From Desulfoluna sp942491485 (GTDB lineage: Bacteria > Desulfobacterota > Desulfobacteria > Desulfobacterales > Desulfolunaceae): a stretch of 64,000 bases of DNA. Below, piece after piece: positions 17,601 through 25,702 of the stretch. The stretch spans positions 62,001 to 126,000 of the forward strand of contig CALOAX010000017.1 in the NCBI GenBank assembly GCA_942491485.1, given 5' to 3'. Below the pieces are notes generated by a model. That model was not told the DNA's origin, did no database searches, and was given only the letters and a program-made list of their open reading frames with translations. Each line of letters opens with the position of its first letter. The stretch's first letter is position 1. Position numbers and translations under genes: made by a program.

Positions 17601-18339
17601 GCGCCTCTTTCACCGTGTCCACCTGAACGGTTGTTATCTGCGGGTAGGTGCTGTTGAGGAAGTGGTAACTGGTGTGCCCCTTTCCCACCGCCACGAGTTG
17701 TCCGTTCAGCTGAAAGGTCTCTTGGATAAAGGGGATGTCTTCCCGGGTGACGATAACCAGGGGAAAGGAGATAAAGGGTTCTGTGAGAAGAATCGGGCGA
17801 CCCACCAGATCCTCCGAGGCCAGGGCCGGAATCACGTCTATTTTTCTATCCGCGTACTTTTGGAGCACCCCGGCCCAGGTGTCGCTCTGTTGAAAAGAAA
17901 ATGTCAGGCCGCTGCGCCGGGTGATGATGGTTAAATAATCGGCGATGATCCCCTGAAACTCGGTGCCACTGTCCACAATGGAGAGGGGTTTCCAGTTCAC
18001 CTCGCTGAAGACCAGGGGTTGGTGATTGGCCACAAACGATTTTTCGGCTGGGCTCATGGCGATCATTTTTACTGGGTTGGGCGCAGGGCCCCCCACTTGG
18101 GGAGGCTCTGCGTATGCGGTTGTCCAGCCTAACAAGCAGCACCCTGAGACCATGGCATGGAGTGTTGGTCTCAGCCAGAACGTCCAGATGTTTCGGTGCC
18201 TGCGTGTAAGGCGGGTATCGGCCATGCCGGGGCGTTGGTATCGCCTTGCCCGGGCGGAGACAGGTCGCCATGGGGCTGGCGTGGGTGGTTTTGTTAGAGT
18301 TATTGCCATGTGACGCCTTTGTATTCCGGTAAGCCCCAC
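14614..18339 (-). CDS. Hybrid sensor kinase with SBP_bac_3 sensor, PAS, two receivers and HPt
   Basis: A membrane phosphorelay kinase. Domain order in the 1241-residue frame: basic N-terminus with a hydrophobic export segment near 58-77; a periplasmic solute-binding-protein-like (SBP_bac_3) sensor about 95-330; a membrane helix 338-356; PAS 385-500; HisKA with His520 (MSHEIRTPMN); HATPase about 620-735 (DTGMGL, GGTGLGLSI); receiver 1 with Asp809; receiver 2 with Asp952; HPt with His1102 (LHTIKGVAGTLG). It would sense an amino-acid-like ligand outside and relay phosphate internally to a receiver protein. The true start is uncertain: ATG 18309 has AAGG upstream, and the first 38-60 residues may not be translated. 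Operon order is 910-aa kinase, this kinase, GGDEF regulator. Confidence 0.93.
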   Translation of the reverse strand: MGLTGIQRRHMAITLTKPPTPAPWRPVSARARRYQRPGMADTRLTRRHRNIWTFWLRPTLHAMVSGCCLLGWTTAYAEPPQVGGPAPNPVKMIAMSPAEKSFVANHQPLVFSEVNWKPLSIVDSGTEFQGIIADYLTIITRRSGLTFSFQQSDTWAGVLQKYADRKIDVIPALASEDLVGRPILLTEPFISFPLVIVTREDIPFIQETFQLNGQLVAVGKGHTSYHFLNSTYPQITTVQVDTVKEALIKVSNGEVFAFVGHLAVAIENLQRLGMTNLKIAGATEFEFDHRIGITPESSPAVTIINKVLASMSEEDHRAIYRKWLDVHYEKGFDYASLWKLLTGFILISGAGLIWSWKLSRINRNLSHEMEERRQVEAALRESNRRFKDLADLLPQLIYEADAKGTITYTNKYGFHMSGCTEKDLGTLKLMDFLTPESQSRARNDFSKDFAEKKRTPREYDYVTASGDIIPVISYSTAIIQKGTFAGVRGIIIDISERKAVEDGAWAANHAKSNFLARMSHEIRTPMNAVIGLASLALRTELTGKQRDYIGKIKSSADSLLGIINDILDFSKVEAGKLSLESIAFNLDEVFDSVATMVAFKAEEKGLEMVFSIAPDVPRHLVGDPLRLTQALVNITGNAVKFTTHGEIVIGVTVREMADSEATLSFSVSDTGMGLSEKQIEALFQPFTQADESTTRKFGGTGLGLSISNHLVGMMGGAIEIESAPGQGSNFHFTGRFSLSDPHPSPIEATVPMGLRVLVVDDNETARRALCTMLASFAFDVTAVESGEAALRRLEESAEGESHFDLMVLDMKMPGLDGIGTLHQINQRYGTSKRPVILLVTPHDQEELHEESLESLVNGFISKPVNPSVLFDAITMVFNRGPRQRDQQPLAPRQDRLASIAGAVVLVAEDNPINQLVAREFLTLAGLNVDTVKNGLEALAAMAEKEYDLVLMDIQMPKLDGLETTRRLRSMPEYDQVPIVAMTAHAIAGDREKSLDAGMNEHLTKPIDMDKLMDALMHWIKPGCRPVPEPCEEPVPPQPEDSLPSLTTINQNQGIKNVGGNRTLFKKLLMDVYHDHCGTKEEIEREMLEMARHEHRGAIRALHTIKGVAGTLGATVLHATAANLEHQFRRGDAQKTARAFNDFSLAFQGVMTELRPLAIKGVSPTMASPEAFSRTKAHELISQLATGLEEGSCEVEDMVPRIRETLTLLETKEAVETMIGQIQMIEYDKALETLEAIQETVA

Positions 18340-18429
18340 ACCAGCAGGGCGTTGTGTTAAAAAATAACGTGAGAAAAAGTTGCCAGGCTCTTGGCCGGGC
18401 TTCTGATCGTTGCTTCCGAGGCAGAGCTC

Positions 18430-21162
18430 TTATTGGGCTCGTTGGGACTCATCCAGCACGTCTCGTACCGTGTTGGCCAGGTCAGGCATACCCACCGGTT
18501 TCGTCAGAAGGCGTTTTATTCCTGAGTATGTGGCCTCTTCCTCGTTGGTTGTTTCGTTTGTCCCACTCCAGATGATGATGGGAATATTGGGCCTGATCGC
18601 CATCAATTCCCGGGCCAGTTGCACGCCGGTCATGTTGGGCATGTTCAGGTCCGTGAGGACCAGGTCAAAACCGTTCGGGTTTATCTGGAATGCCTCCACC
18701 ACCCCGATATTGCTTGTGCAGGACGTGACCCGATACCCCAGGCGTTCCAGCACCTGAGTGACAACCTCCACGATAATGTCGTCGTCATCTATCAGAAGGA
18801 TGTGCTCGTCTCCGATGGGGATGGTTTTCAGGTTTCCACGGAAATCGGTCTGAACCGGCTTTTTGGCTATGGGCAGATAGATATGGAATGTGGTTCCTTT
18901 TCCGGTGTCACTGTAGACCTTGATATCGCCTTTGTGGTTCTTCACGATGCCATGCACCACGGAAAGCCCGAGCCCACTGCCCTTGCCGTTTTTGCTTTTT
19001 GTGGTGAAATACGGGTCAAATATTTTATTAAGACACTCCGGAGGGATACCACAGCCTGTATCGGATATGGAAAATAAGGCGTACCGACCGGATTCAAGTG
19101 CGTTATCGGAACAGCCGCTGGCATCCCAGCTTATTTCCTTGAGCTGGACATGTATCTTCCCGGAGGTTAGCTCCACCGCATGGTACGCGTTGGTGATCAG
19201 GTTTAAGACAACCTGGTGAATCTGCGTGGGGTCCGCCGACACGGGGCTGCATGATGCTTGAATGTCTTCAGTGATCTCTATACTCGTGGGAATGGTCGAT
19301 CGCCCCAGCTTAAGGGCCTCCCTGAGAATCTCTTGCATCTGCACCGGCTTCATTTCGTGGTCTGTTTTCCGGCTGAAGGCCAGGATTTGTTTCACGAGAT
19401 CGCTGCCTCGTGTTCCTGCGTTTAATATCTCCCGGGCATTGTTGTGCTGGAGGGACCCGATGGGCAAATCCTGCAGCAGCAATTCAGCCATGCCGATAAT
19501 CGGAACCAGAATATTTCTGAAATCATGGGCAATGCCACCGGCCAGGTGCCCGATGGACTCCATTTTCTGAAGATGGATCAACTGCTTCTGCAGGTTCCTC
19601 CGCTCCTGCTGAGCCTGCTTGAGATCGGAGATGTCCTTGATGCTGCCAAGCATCCTGCAATACCTGCCGTCCTTGTCCTTCAGAAAGGCGCCATTGGCTT
19701 TCACGTAGGTGAAGCTCTCATCCTTGCGTCTGAACAGGTATTCCCCACTCGTGCTGCTGGCTCCGTTCGCCATGGCATTCGCGGTAAGCCCAAGAATTCT
19801 GTCCCGATCGTCATCATGGATCATTGCTTTCCACTGGTCGTGGTTGATGTGCTGGAACTCCTCGGGTGGGAAGCCCGTGATCTCTTCAATGGCCCCTGCC
19901 CAGGTGATCTGGCCGCTGGGAATATCGTAATCGTAGATCATCTGTCCGGTTCGCAGGCTCATGAGGCGGAACCTCTCCTCACTCTCCTGAACAGCGGCTT
20001 CGGCCTTTCGGTTCTTCTGAAGGGTGAAAATGAGGGAGGCGATGACCGCCATGAGAAGCGTTGCAAACAACAGCACTACCCAGAGGGCAACCTTGAGTTT
20101 TTCATAGAGGCAAAAAGGCTGATTTATGATGGTGCTGCCAAGGGGGAGGGCACTGTGTTTGATGTTGTGGTGCTTCAATGCATTGTAATCAAACATGTAG
20201 GCCATGGGGCTGCCGCTTACGGCCAGGTCCCGGACCCTGTCTCCCCTTAAAGCCTTTGCTGTCATTTCCGCAGCGGTTCGTCCTTGGTAATGGGGGCTGG
20301 TCACCTTTCCCCCCACCACGCCCTGGCCCACCACGTCCCAGATGCAGTAGGTCGGGAGGCCGCTGGATTCGGTCACGATCCTTATGCTCTCTTCGCTGGA
20401 AATATAGCTCCCTTCCGGGGTTCGGAGGTACATGGCCCACAGAACCAGGCTCTCCTTGGGGAGATCGCCCAGTCTTGCGATGAGTTCCTGCAAGCTGAGG
20501 TTGTCGAGGTAGTCAATGTCTACCCGGTTTGCAAAGTAGGGCTCTTCCTGCTTCACGTGCCCCTTCAAGGCTCTCCCCGACAAGGTGGCATCGGAGATGA
20601 CGGCAATTTTCCGGGTGCCGGGATGGAGCTTGAGCATGAGATTGATGGTTTCACCGACTCCGTAGTTTTCATAGACACCGGTAAAGTCGTCGCGCCCCTC
20701 GATGCGGGATGGCTTGAAGTCGTTGATTCCGCAGAAAATGACGGGCACCTTGGGGAAGAGTGCGTCACGGTGTTCAAGGAGAAAGTTGAGGGCGCGGTCA
20801 TCCGTTGAGATGATGGCGTCGAATTTTGCGAATCGGTACTTGTAGGCAAATTTTTGGCGGAGAAGTTGGAGGTACTCTTTGTCCGAGCATCGCTTGGCAT
20901 CCATGTACGTGATGACGAGCTCCACATGCTCCTTTTCATCAAAGACGGACTTTACGCCCTGCATGATCCGGTCGGTCCAGTGGTAGCCCTCGTGGAAGGA
21001 GTTGAGAACCAGTACCCGTTTTGGGTCCTCGCTGGCCGGGGCCTGGTGCAGCAAATACGGGTTATCCGGTCTGGCTGATGCTGGGGCCTCTGGAAGAAGG
21101 GTGAGCAGCATGAAAAGAAGAAGAATACCTTTTGAATAGCGTTTCATTTTTAAGGGGTCCAT
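18430..21162 (-). CDS. Hybrid sensor kinase with ABC-substrate-binding-like sensor, PAS and receiver
   Basis: A 910-residue membrane kinase. Residues 1-30 form a signal peptide ending APASA. The periplasmic part, about 45-345, begins KRVLVLNSFHEGYHWTD and resembles the ABC-substrate-binding-like sensors found in such kinases. A membrane helix covers about 358-380. PAS spans 395-515, HisKA carries His546 (GGIAHDFRN), HATPase covers about 645-765 (DTGCGIP, GSGLGLSVV), and a C-terminal receiver has Asp838 (LVLTDLNMP). It lacks an HPt, unlike its neighbour 90 bp downstream, whose HPt could be shared. Two in-frame ATGs (21162, 21147) are possible starts; neither has a strong ribosome binding site. 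Confidence 0.93.
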   Translation of the reverse strand: MDPLKMKRYSKGILLLFMLLTLLPEAPASARPDNPYLLHQAPASEDPKRVLVLNSFHEGYHWTDRIMQGVKSVFDEKEHVELVITYMDAKRCSDKEYLQLLRQKFAYKYRFAKFDAIISTDDRALNFLLEHRDALFPKVPVIFCGINDFKPSRIEGRDDFTGVYENYGVGETINLMLKLHPGTRKIAVISDATLSGRALKGHVKQEEPYFANRVDIDYLDNLSLQELIARLGDLPKESLVLWAMYLRTPEGSYISSEESIRIVTESSGLPTYCIWDVVGQGVVGGKVTSPHYQGRTAAEMTAKALRGDRVRDLAVSGSPMAYMFDYNALKHHNIKHSALPLGSTIINQPFCLYEKLKVALWVVLLFATLLMAVIASLIFTLQKNRKAEAAVQESEERFRLMSLRTGQMIYDYDIPSGQITWAGAIEEITGFPPEEFQHINHDQWKAMIHDDDRDRILGLTANAMANGASSTSGEYLFRRKDESFTYVKANGAFLKDKDGRYCRMLGSIKDISDLKQAQQERRNLQKQLIHLQKMESIGHLAGGIAHDFRNILVPIIGMAELLLQDLPIGSLQHNNAREILNAGTRGSDLVKQILAFSRKTDHEMKPVQMQEILREALKLGRSTIPTSIEITEDIQASCSPVSADPTQIHQVVLNLITNAYHAVELTSGKIHVQLKEISWDASGCSDNALESGRYALFSISDTGCGIPPECLNKIFDPYFTTKSKNGKGSGLGLSVVHGIVKNHKGDIKVYSDTGKGTTFHIYLPIAKKPVQTDFRGNLKTIPIGDEHILLIDDDDIIVEVVTQVLERLGYRVTSCTSNIGVVEAFQINPNGFDLVLTDLNMPNMTGVQLARELMAIRPNIPIIIWSGTNETTNEEEATYSGIKRLLTKPVGMPDLANTVRDVLDESQRAQ

Positions 21163-21262
21163 GGTTGGTGGTCTCGTAAAAAAAAATGAAGGCCAACAGC
21201 CTTTGTTTCAGGCTTTGGCCAAAATTCTGAGTGGTTTGATTGAAACATGTGTTTCAAGCCAT

Positions 21263-22285
21263 TCAAAAGGGTAATCTGAACCCCCCGGGAGAGGTTCTGT
21301 ACAAATAGTACTGGGTATATAGGCTCTTCCTGTTCGTTGATACGTGTGGTGTGTTGCCCTGATTCCAGTTCTCCATGACGGGGGGCTGACCTTCTTGGAT
21401 GGGGTGGCCGAAGCGTGCTTCATCGGTGCCTGGCGGCTTGTGAAGGACGCTTGAGTTGTTGTTTGATACAGGTTTGATGTCAACGAGGCGGGGTGAGCCC
21501 GGTGTGTTCATGTTGCACTGTCCGTTCAAGACGTATTCAAGTTTCTGGTAGCAGGGCATGCCAGCTACTTGGGGTTCCGACTTGAAGAGGTGAATCACCT
21601 CGAACAGATCCGCACAGACCGACTCAAGAATTTTCCGTGATTCCGATGGCCTTACCATGGAACTCAAGGCTTGCTTTCCTTTCGGGATGTGTGTTGCGGT
21701 AAGTTGATTGGCAACCCGCTTGAAACAGTCGCTTGGATGATTTTTAAGGGTGAGTAGAAACCTTGCGATACTTGCTGAAATAAGGGCGATCCTGCCTAAG
21801 TTTCGGGTGGTAGCTTTTGTATGGGCCAGTTCTGTCGGTTTATTTTTTCTGTTTGTCTGGAGCTGTGAGGCCATGGTGCCAAAGAGTGGCTTGAACACGG
21901 TCGATTCAAGTTTATTTTCAATGATCACACTGCGCATGTTCCAGAGGCACTTTGTTGTGATCTCTTTTGTTTGTCCCGGTTTCACGGCTCTGTTCAGGGC
22001 ATACTGCCACTCAGCGCAGGACGCCAGGTGGTTGACGGACTCCTCATCCGTCAGGTCGAACACCTGCTGAAGGACAAGTACACCAAGGAGTGTTCGCAAC
22101 TCGTTTGTTGCGTCTCCGAAGTCTGTTTTAACGTAAGGGGCAATGCTGGTGACAGGAAGGTTGCAGAGATCCTGGTGCCTGAATAATCCTGCCCAGGAAT
22201 CCTCCCATTGCTTCTCTTGTCTTGGCGCGGAACACCTCCATGACTCTGTGGGGTCTAAGGGGACGTTCTCTTTGTTGTCAATCAT
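21263..22285 (-). pseudogene. Decayed IS1182-like (DUF772) transposase remnant
   Basis: The N-terminal part contains VTSIAPYVKTDFGDATNELR followed by TLLGVLVLQQVFDLTDEESV, the DUF772 transposase start. The middle (RIALISASIARFLLTLKNHP, then VRPSESRKILESVCADLFEV) and the late KPVSNNNSSVLHKPPGTDEA segment resemble the KP..VPSDSLQNPSDPDA region of IS1182-like transposases. The conserved acidic and glycine residues are largely replaced there (HPIQEGQPP where GHKGQGYQ is usual), and the last third is missing. The 340-residue frame is therefore a degenerate, truncated gene rather than an active transposase. No terminal inverted repeats were recognised. It separates the kinase cluster from the chemosensory cluster. 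Confidence 0.6.
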
Positions 22286-22435
22286 CGGGTGACCTTTTAA
22301 CCTGGTTGTGTCGTGACGTTTTGTGCGTTGTGGGCAGCTGTTGTGGACATAGGGTCTGGCAACAACCTTAATCAGCCAATCAAGGAGAGCTTTTTAAACG
22401 TCCATCGTGATTGGTGATCATCTCTTTCGGTTCTA

Positions 22436-22509
22436 TAAAAACGAGAGATCGTGGGGGGGTATTCGCTGGATGAATAAAAGCCAGCCAAATCACGACCTCT
22501 CGTTTTTTT
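22436..22509. terminator. Terminator of the chemoreceptor gene
   Basis: Arms AACGAGAGATCGTG (about 22440-22453) and CACGACCTCTCGTT (22491-22504) pair with one mismatch; the plus-strand end is followed by TTTTTT, and the minus-strand end by TTTTTAT. It abuts the stop of the 22508-24577 gene, so it probably acts on the minus strand; it may be bidirectional. The loop is long (about 37 nt). Confidence 0.7.
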
Positions 22510-24577
22510 ATGCAATCTTGAAGGTCTCCACCACCTGTTTCAGTTGAACCGCCATGGCCGAGAGCTCTTCGGCGTTGCCATGAACCTCTCGGCTGCTGCC
22601 GGAAATCCCTCCGGCGTTGGTGTTCACCTCGGAAATTTCACGGCCGATATCGGTGACCACCGTGGAGGCCTCGGCGATCCTGCCGTTGACGTCCTCGATG
22701 CCTTGGGAGGCCTGGGCGATGTTCGTGGCAATTTCGCGGGTGGCAACGGACTGCTCTTCCACGGCGGTGGCGATGGTGGCCACGATGGTGTTGACCTCGG
22801 TGATGACCTTTGTCACCTCCTCAATATCGGAGACCGTTTCGCCTGTGACGTGCTGGATGCCCCCCACGCGTTCTTTGATGTCCTGGGTCGCGTCGGCGGT
22901 CTGGTTGGCCAGGGCCTTGATTTCGTTTGCCACCACGGCAAAGCCTTTGCCTGCCTCTCCTGCCCGTGCTGCTTCGATGGTGGCGTTTAGGGCCAATAAA
23001 TTCGTCTGTTCCGAAATTTCGCTGATCGCTTCGGTGACAGATCCGATGGCAGCCGCGGCCTCTCCCAGCCGAATCATTTTCTGTGATGCTCCGTCGGCTT
23101 GCTGAACGGCTTTTTCGGAGATGCTCCGGGCCGTCTCGGATTGCTTGGCCACCTCCCCGATGGTGGCGGTCATCTCCTCGGCGGCGGTGGCCACCATGTC
23201 GCTGTTGGCGGAGGTCTGTTCCATGGCGGCGGCCACATCATTGATGTTGGCTGTCATCTCTTCAGCGGCTCCGGAAACGGAGGTGGATCGCTCGGAGGTG
23301 TTGTCGGCCTGGCTCGCCAGATCGCCGGCCACGCCAAGGAGTGCACGGGAAGAGTCGTCCATGCCGGTGGCCTGTCCCGCAAGCTCCCCGATGATTCGTT
23401 GGAGTTTTTCAATAAACGTGTTGAACCAGCTGGAAAGCTGACCGATTTCGTCGGATGTGGTGACGGGAAGGCGAAGGGTGAGGTCTCCTTCCCCTTCGGC
23501 AATATCCCGAAGGCCAGCGACAACGCCATTGATGGGACGAATCACCAGGGCCATCGACACAAACCACACAACACCCACCAGCAGAAGAAAACCGGCAACG
23601 CCAATGACGATACTGGTGTTCCTCAATGACTGTGCCCCGGCCAACATTTCGTCCAGGGGGGCCACGATTCCGATGGCCCAAGGGGTGTCGGTTTTTCCGA
23701 TGGTGATGGGGACCAGGATCTGGAATGTGTCCATACCGCCGTTTTCGGACTGCCGAACCATGGAAAAGGTCTGCCCCTTTTTTAATGCATCTATAAAAGG
23801 GGCCCTTTCTTTTCCCTTGATCACATCGGCGGCATTTTTGCCGATCACTGCTTTATTGGGGTGGTACACCGTGAAGCCTTCATTGGAAAGGAGGTAGCCG
23901 TAACCGGAATTGAACGGCTTAACGTCTGCCATCATTTTCCCGAAGGCATCCAGGGCAATATCAGCCGTTACAATACCAAGGAACGTACCGTTTGCCTTGA
24001 TGGGTGCCACCACCGTCGTCATAAGGACATCTTTCCCTCCTACGGGGTAGACATAGGGCTCGGTGATGATCTCCTTGCCTGTTCTCTTGGGAATCTGGTA
24101 CCAGGCATCGGTATCGAAGTTGACCAGGGGTTCCACCTCAATGGTTCCATTGCCACGATTCCAGTAAGGGGCGAACCGACCCGATTCATCATGGCCTTGG
24201 GTATTCATGAAATCGGCATCGCGGCCATCCAGCGCATCGGGCTCCCAGCAGGAGGCCATGCCGATGAGGTCGGGGGTTTCTTTCAGCAGGTTTTTCAGCA
24301 TGGCGTTTATCTGACCACGATCCGGTACCTGCCCGCTCATCTTTACCCCTTCAAGGGCGTGGGCCATTGCGCGTACAATGTCCATGGCATTGTCCAGATC
24401 CGCCTGGATCATCAACCCATGCTTGGAGGCCATTTCAAGGGCCTTCTCCTCTGCTTCTGATCGCGCCATGTGCGATGCGCTGTGCGCAATATAAGAAATG
24501 GTGACAGCATATGAGAGCAGCACCACCCCGCATATGGCAAAGAGCATTTTTGCCCGTAGGCCGAACTTTCTGAACAT
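22508..24577 (-). CDS. Methyl-accepting chemotaxis protein with dCache sensor
   Basis: A 689-residue chemoreceptor. The first membrane helix is at about 9-30, the periplasmic dCache-type domain at 35-310 (contains WEPDALDGRDADFMNTQGHD, WYQIPKRTGKEIITEPYVYP and VLMTTVVAPIKANGTFLGIV, typical of this fold), a second helix at about 322-345, HAMP at 346-400 (INGVVAGLRDIAEGEGDLTLR), and the cytoplasmic signalling hairpin with the tip ISEQTNLLALNATIEAARAG near 540. The dCache fold often binds amino acids or other small carboxylates, but the ligand cannot be read here. It has no C-terminal CheR-binding pentapeptide. It lies downstream of the cheA-cheW-receptor cluster in the same direction. Confidence 0.94.
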   Translation of the reverse strand: MFRKFGLRAKMLFAICGVVLLSYAVTISYIAHSASHMARSEAEEKALEMASKHGLMIQADLDNAMDIVRAMAHALEGVKMSGQVPDRGQINAMLKNLLKETPDLIGMASCWEPDALDGRDADFMNTQGHDESGRFAPYWNRGNGTIEVEPLVNFDTDAWYQIPKRTGKEIITEPYVYPVGGKDVLMTTVVAPIKANGTFLGIVTADIALDAFGKMMADVKPFNSGYGYLLSNEGFTVYHPNKAVIGKNAADVIKGKERAPFIDALKKGQTFSMVRQSENGGMDTFQILVPITIGKTDTPWAIGIVAPLDEMLAGAQSLRNTSIVIGVAGFLLLVGVVWFVSMALVIRPINGVVAGLRDIAEGEGDLTLRLPVTTSDEIGQLSSWFNTFIEKLQRIIGELAGQATGMDDSSRALLGVAGDLASQADNTSERSTSVSGAAEEMTANINDVAAAMEQTSANSDMVATAAEEMTATIGEVAKQSETARSISEKAVQQADGASQKMIRLGEAAAAIGSVTEAISEISEQTNLLALNATIEAARAGEAGKGFAVVANEIKALANQTADATQDIKERVGGIQHVTGETVSDIEEVTKVITEVNTIVATIATAVEEQSVATREIATNIAQASQGIEDVNGRIAEASTVVTDIGREISEVNTNAGGISGSSREVHGNAEELSAMAVQLKQVVETFKIA

Positions 24578-24597
24578 CTTCTCTCCTTTGTCTTCCT

Positions 24598-25419
24598 CTA
24601 TAGCTTTACGTATATCTTGAATTGATTGGACAGGCCTTTGAGCTGTGTTGAGATGTCATCCAGCTTCCGGGTGTTGTCGTCGGTTTCGATGCTTTTGTGG
24701 GCGTCACCCTCCTCACGCTTGCTGGTCCTCTATACATGCCGGACGATTTCATCGATCGCTTTGCTGGACTCTAAGACTCGGGCGTTCAGGCTCTCAATGG
24801 CCCTGAATGCCATGTCGGCATGTGTTGCGATCTCTTTGGTGGTGCTGGACTGCTCTTCTACCGCTGCTGTGATGGTAAGGATGACACTGACGATGTCGGT
24901 GATGATCTCGCTTATGTTTTCAATGTGGGTGATGTTTTGTATGGCAGACGCCTGAACCTGAGTCACTTTTTCCTTGATTTCCCAGGTGGCCTCTGTGGTC
25001 TGCTTGGCAAGTGTCTTGATTTCATCGGCAAACGCGGCAAAGCCATTTTCCGTTTCACCGGCTCGGGCCGCTTTGATGGTGTCGTCAAGCGTGATAAGGC
25101 TTCTCCGTTCGGCTAGTTGAGTGACGGTTTCCATGACTTGATTTATATTCCGGGCTGCATACCCGAGATCATCCATAGCCGAGGCTGTCGTATTGGCAAG
25201 GGTGATGGAAGCCTGGGCGATGGTCCCGGTTCGTTTCAGATTCTTGGCCGTCTCATCGAGGGGGGCGTCTGACTGGTCTAAGATCAGGTCTTCCTTTGAT
25301 GTGATACTGTCCTGAGGGTTTTTCATGGATAAAAACTGTTCCTTTTGCACGTGTTTGAATTGGGAAATTGTGTTCACTTCAGGCGTTCGCTTTTCAAATA
25401 AGAACAAAAACCGTGCCAA
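24598..25419 (-). pseudogene. Broken chemoreceptor remnant (signalling domain, in-frame TAG)
   Basis: The frame from 25419 encodes 229 residues of a chemoreceptor cytoplasmic domain without membrane helices or sensor. The hairpin tip is damaged: RRSLITLDDTIKAARAGETE replaces the nearly invariant QTNLLALNATIEAARAGE-type sequence. The frame stops at TAG (24730-24732) after DEIVRHV, but the same frame continues with ETDDNTRKLDDISTQLKGLS NQFKI-like receptor C-terminal sequence to a second TAG at 24598-24600. The TAG thus interrupts a recognisable receptor end. Lost sensor, damaged tip and nonsense codon together indicate a pseudogene between two intact receptors. Confidence 0.82.
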
Positions 25420-25602
25420 GGGAGTGGTCGTTTTCGGTTTGGAATATTTTCTGTAATATTTTAGGATGTTGAGTTTTGGGGTGACGATAGATGAAGTAGG
25501 CAGGAGTACGAGTGAGGTGCGTCACAGTGTCGCTTCATTTATTCGTGAAAGGCATAACTCTTCTGTCGTATGGGGCAAATCCACCGAGGCAGTGTGTCGC
25601 AG

Positions 25603-25633
25603 GCCGGAGTGCGGCAGAATGTCGCACTCCGGC
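25603..25633. repeat. Family E inverted repeat
   Basis: GCCGGAGTGCG (25603-25613) and CGCACTCCGGC (25623-25633) are perfect 11-bp arms. Related GCCGCACTCC sequences occur at 8124 and 53937. The gap 25420-25702 shows nothing else. Confidence 0.6.
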
Positions 25634-25702
25634 TGGGCTGATACCAACGCCTTCTTTTGGAGGGAGGGCATTCTGATGACAGCCATGCCCTCGGAGAAAT
25701 TG

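Noticed and set aside
24730..24732. TAG as a pyrrolysine codon
   Set aside because: The gene lacks a sensor and has a damaged tip, so decay is the simpler explanation.
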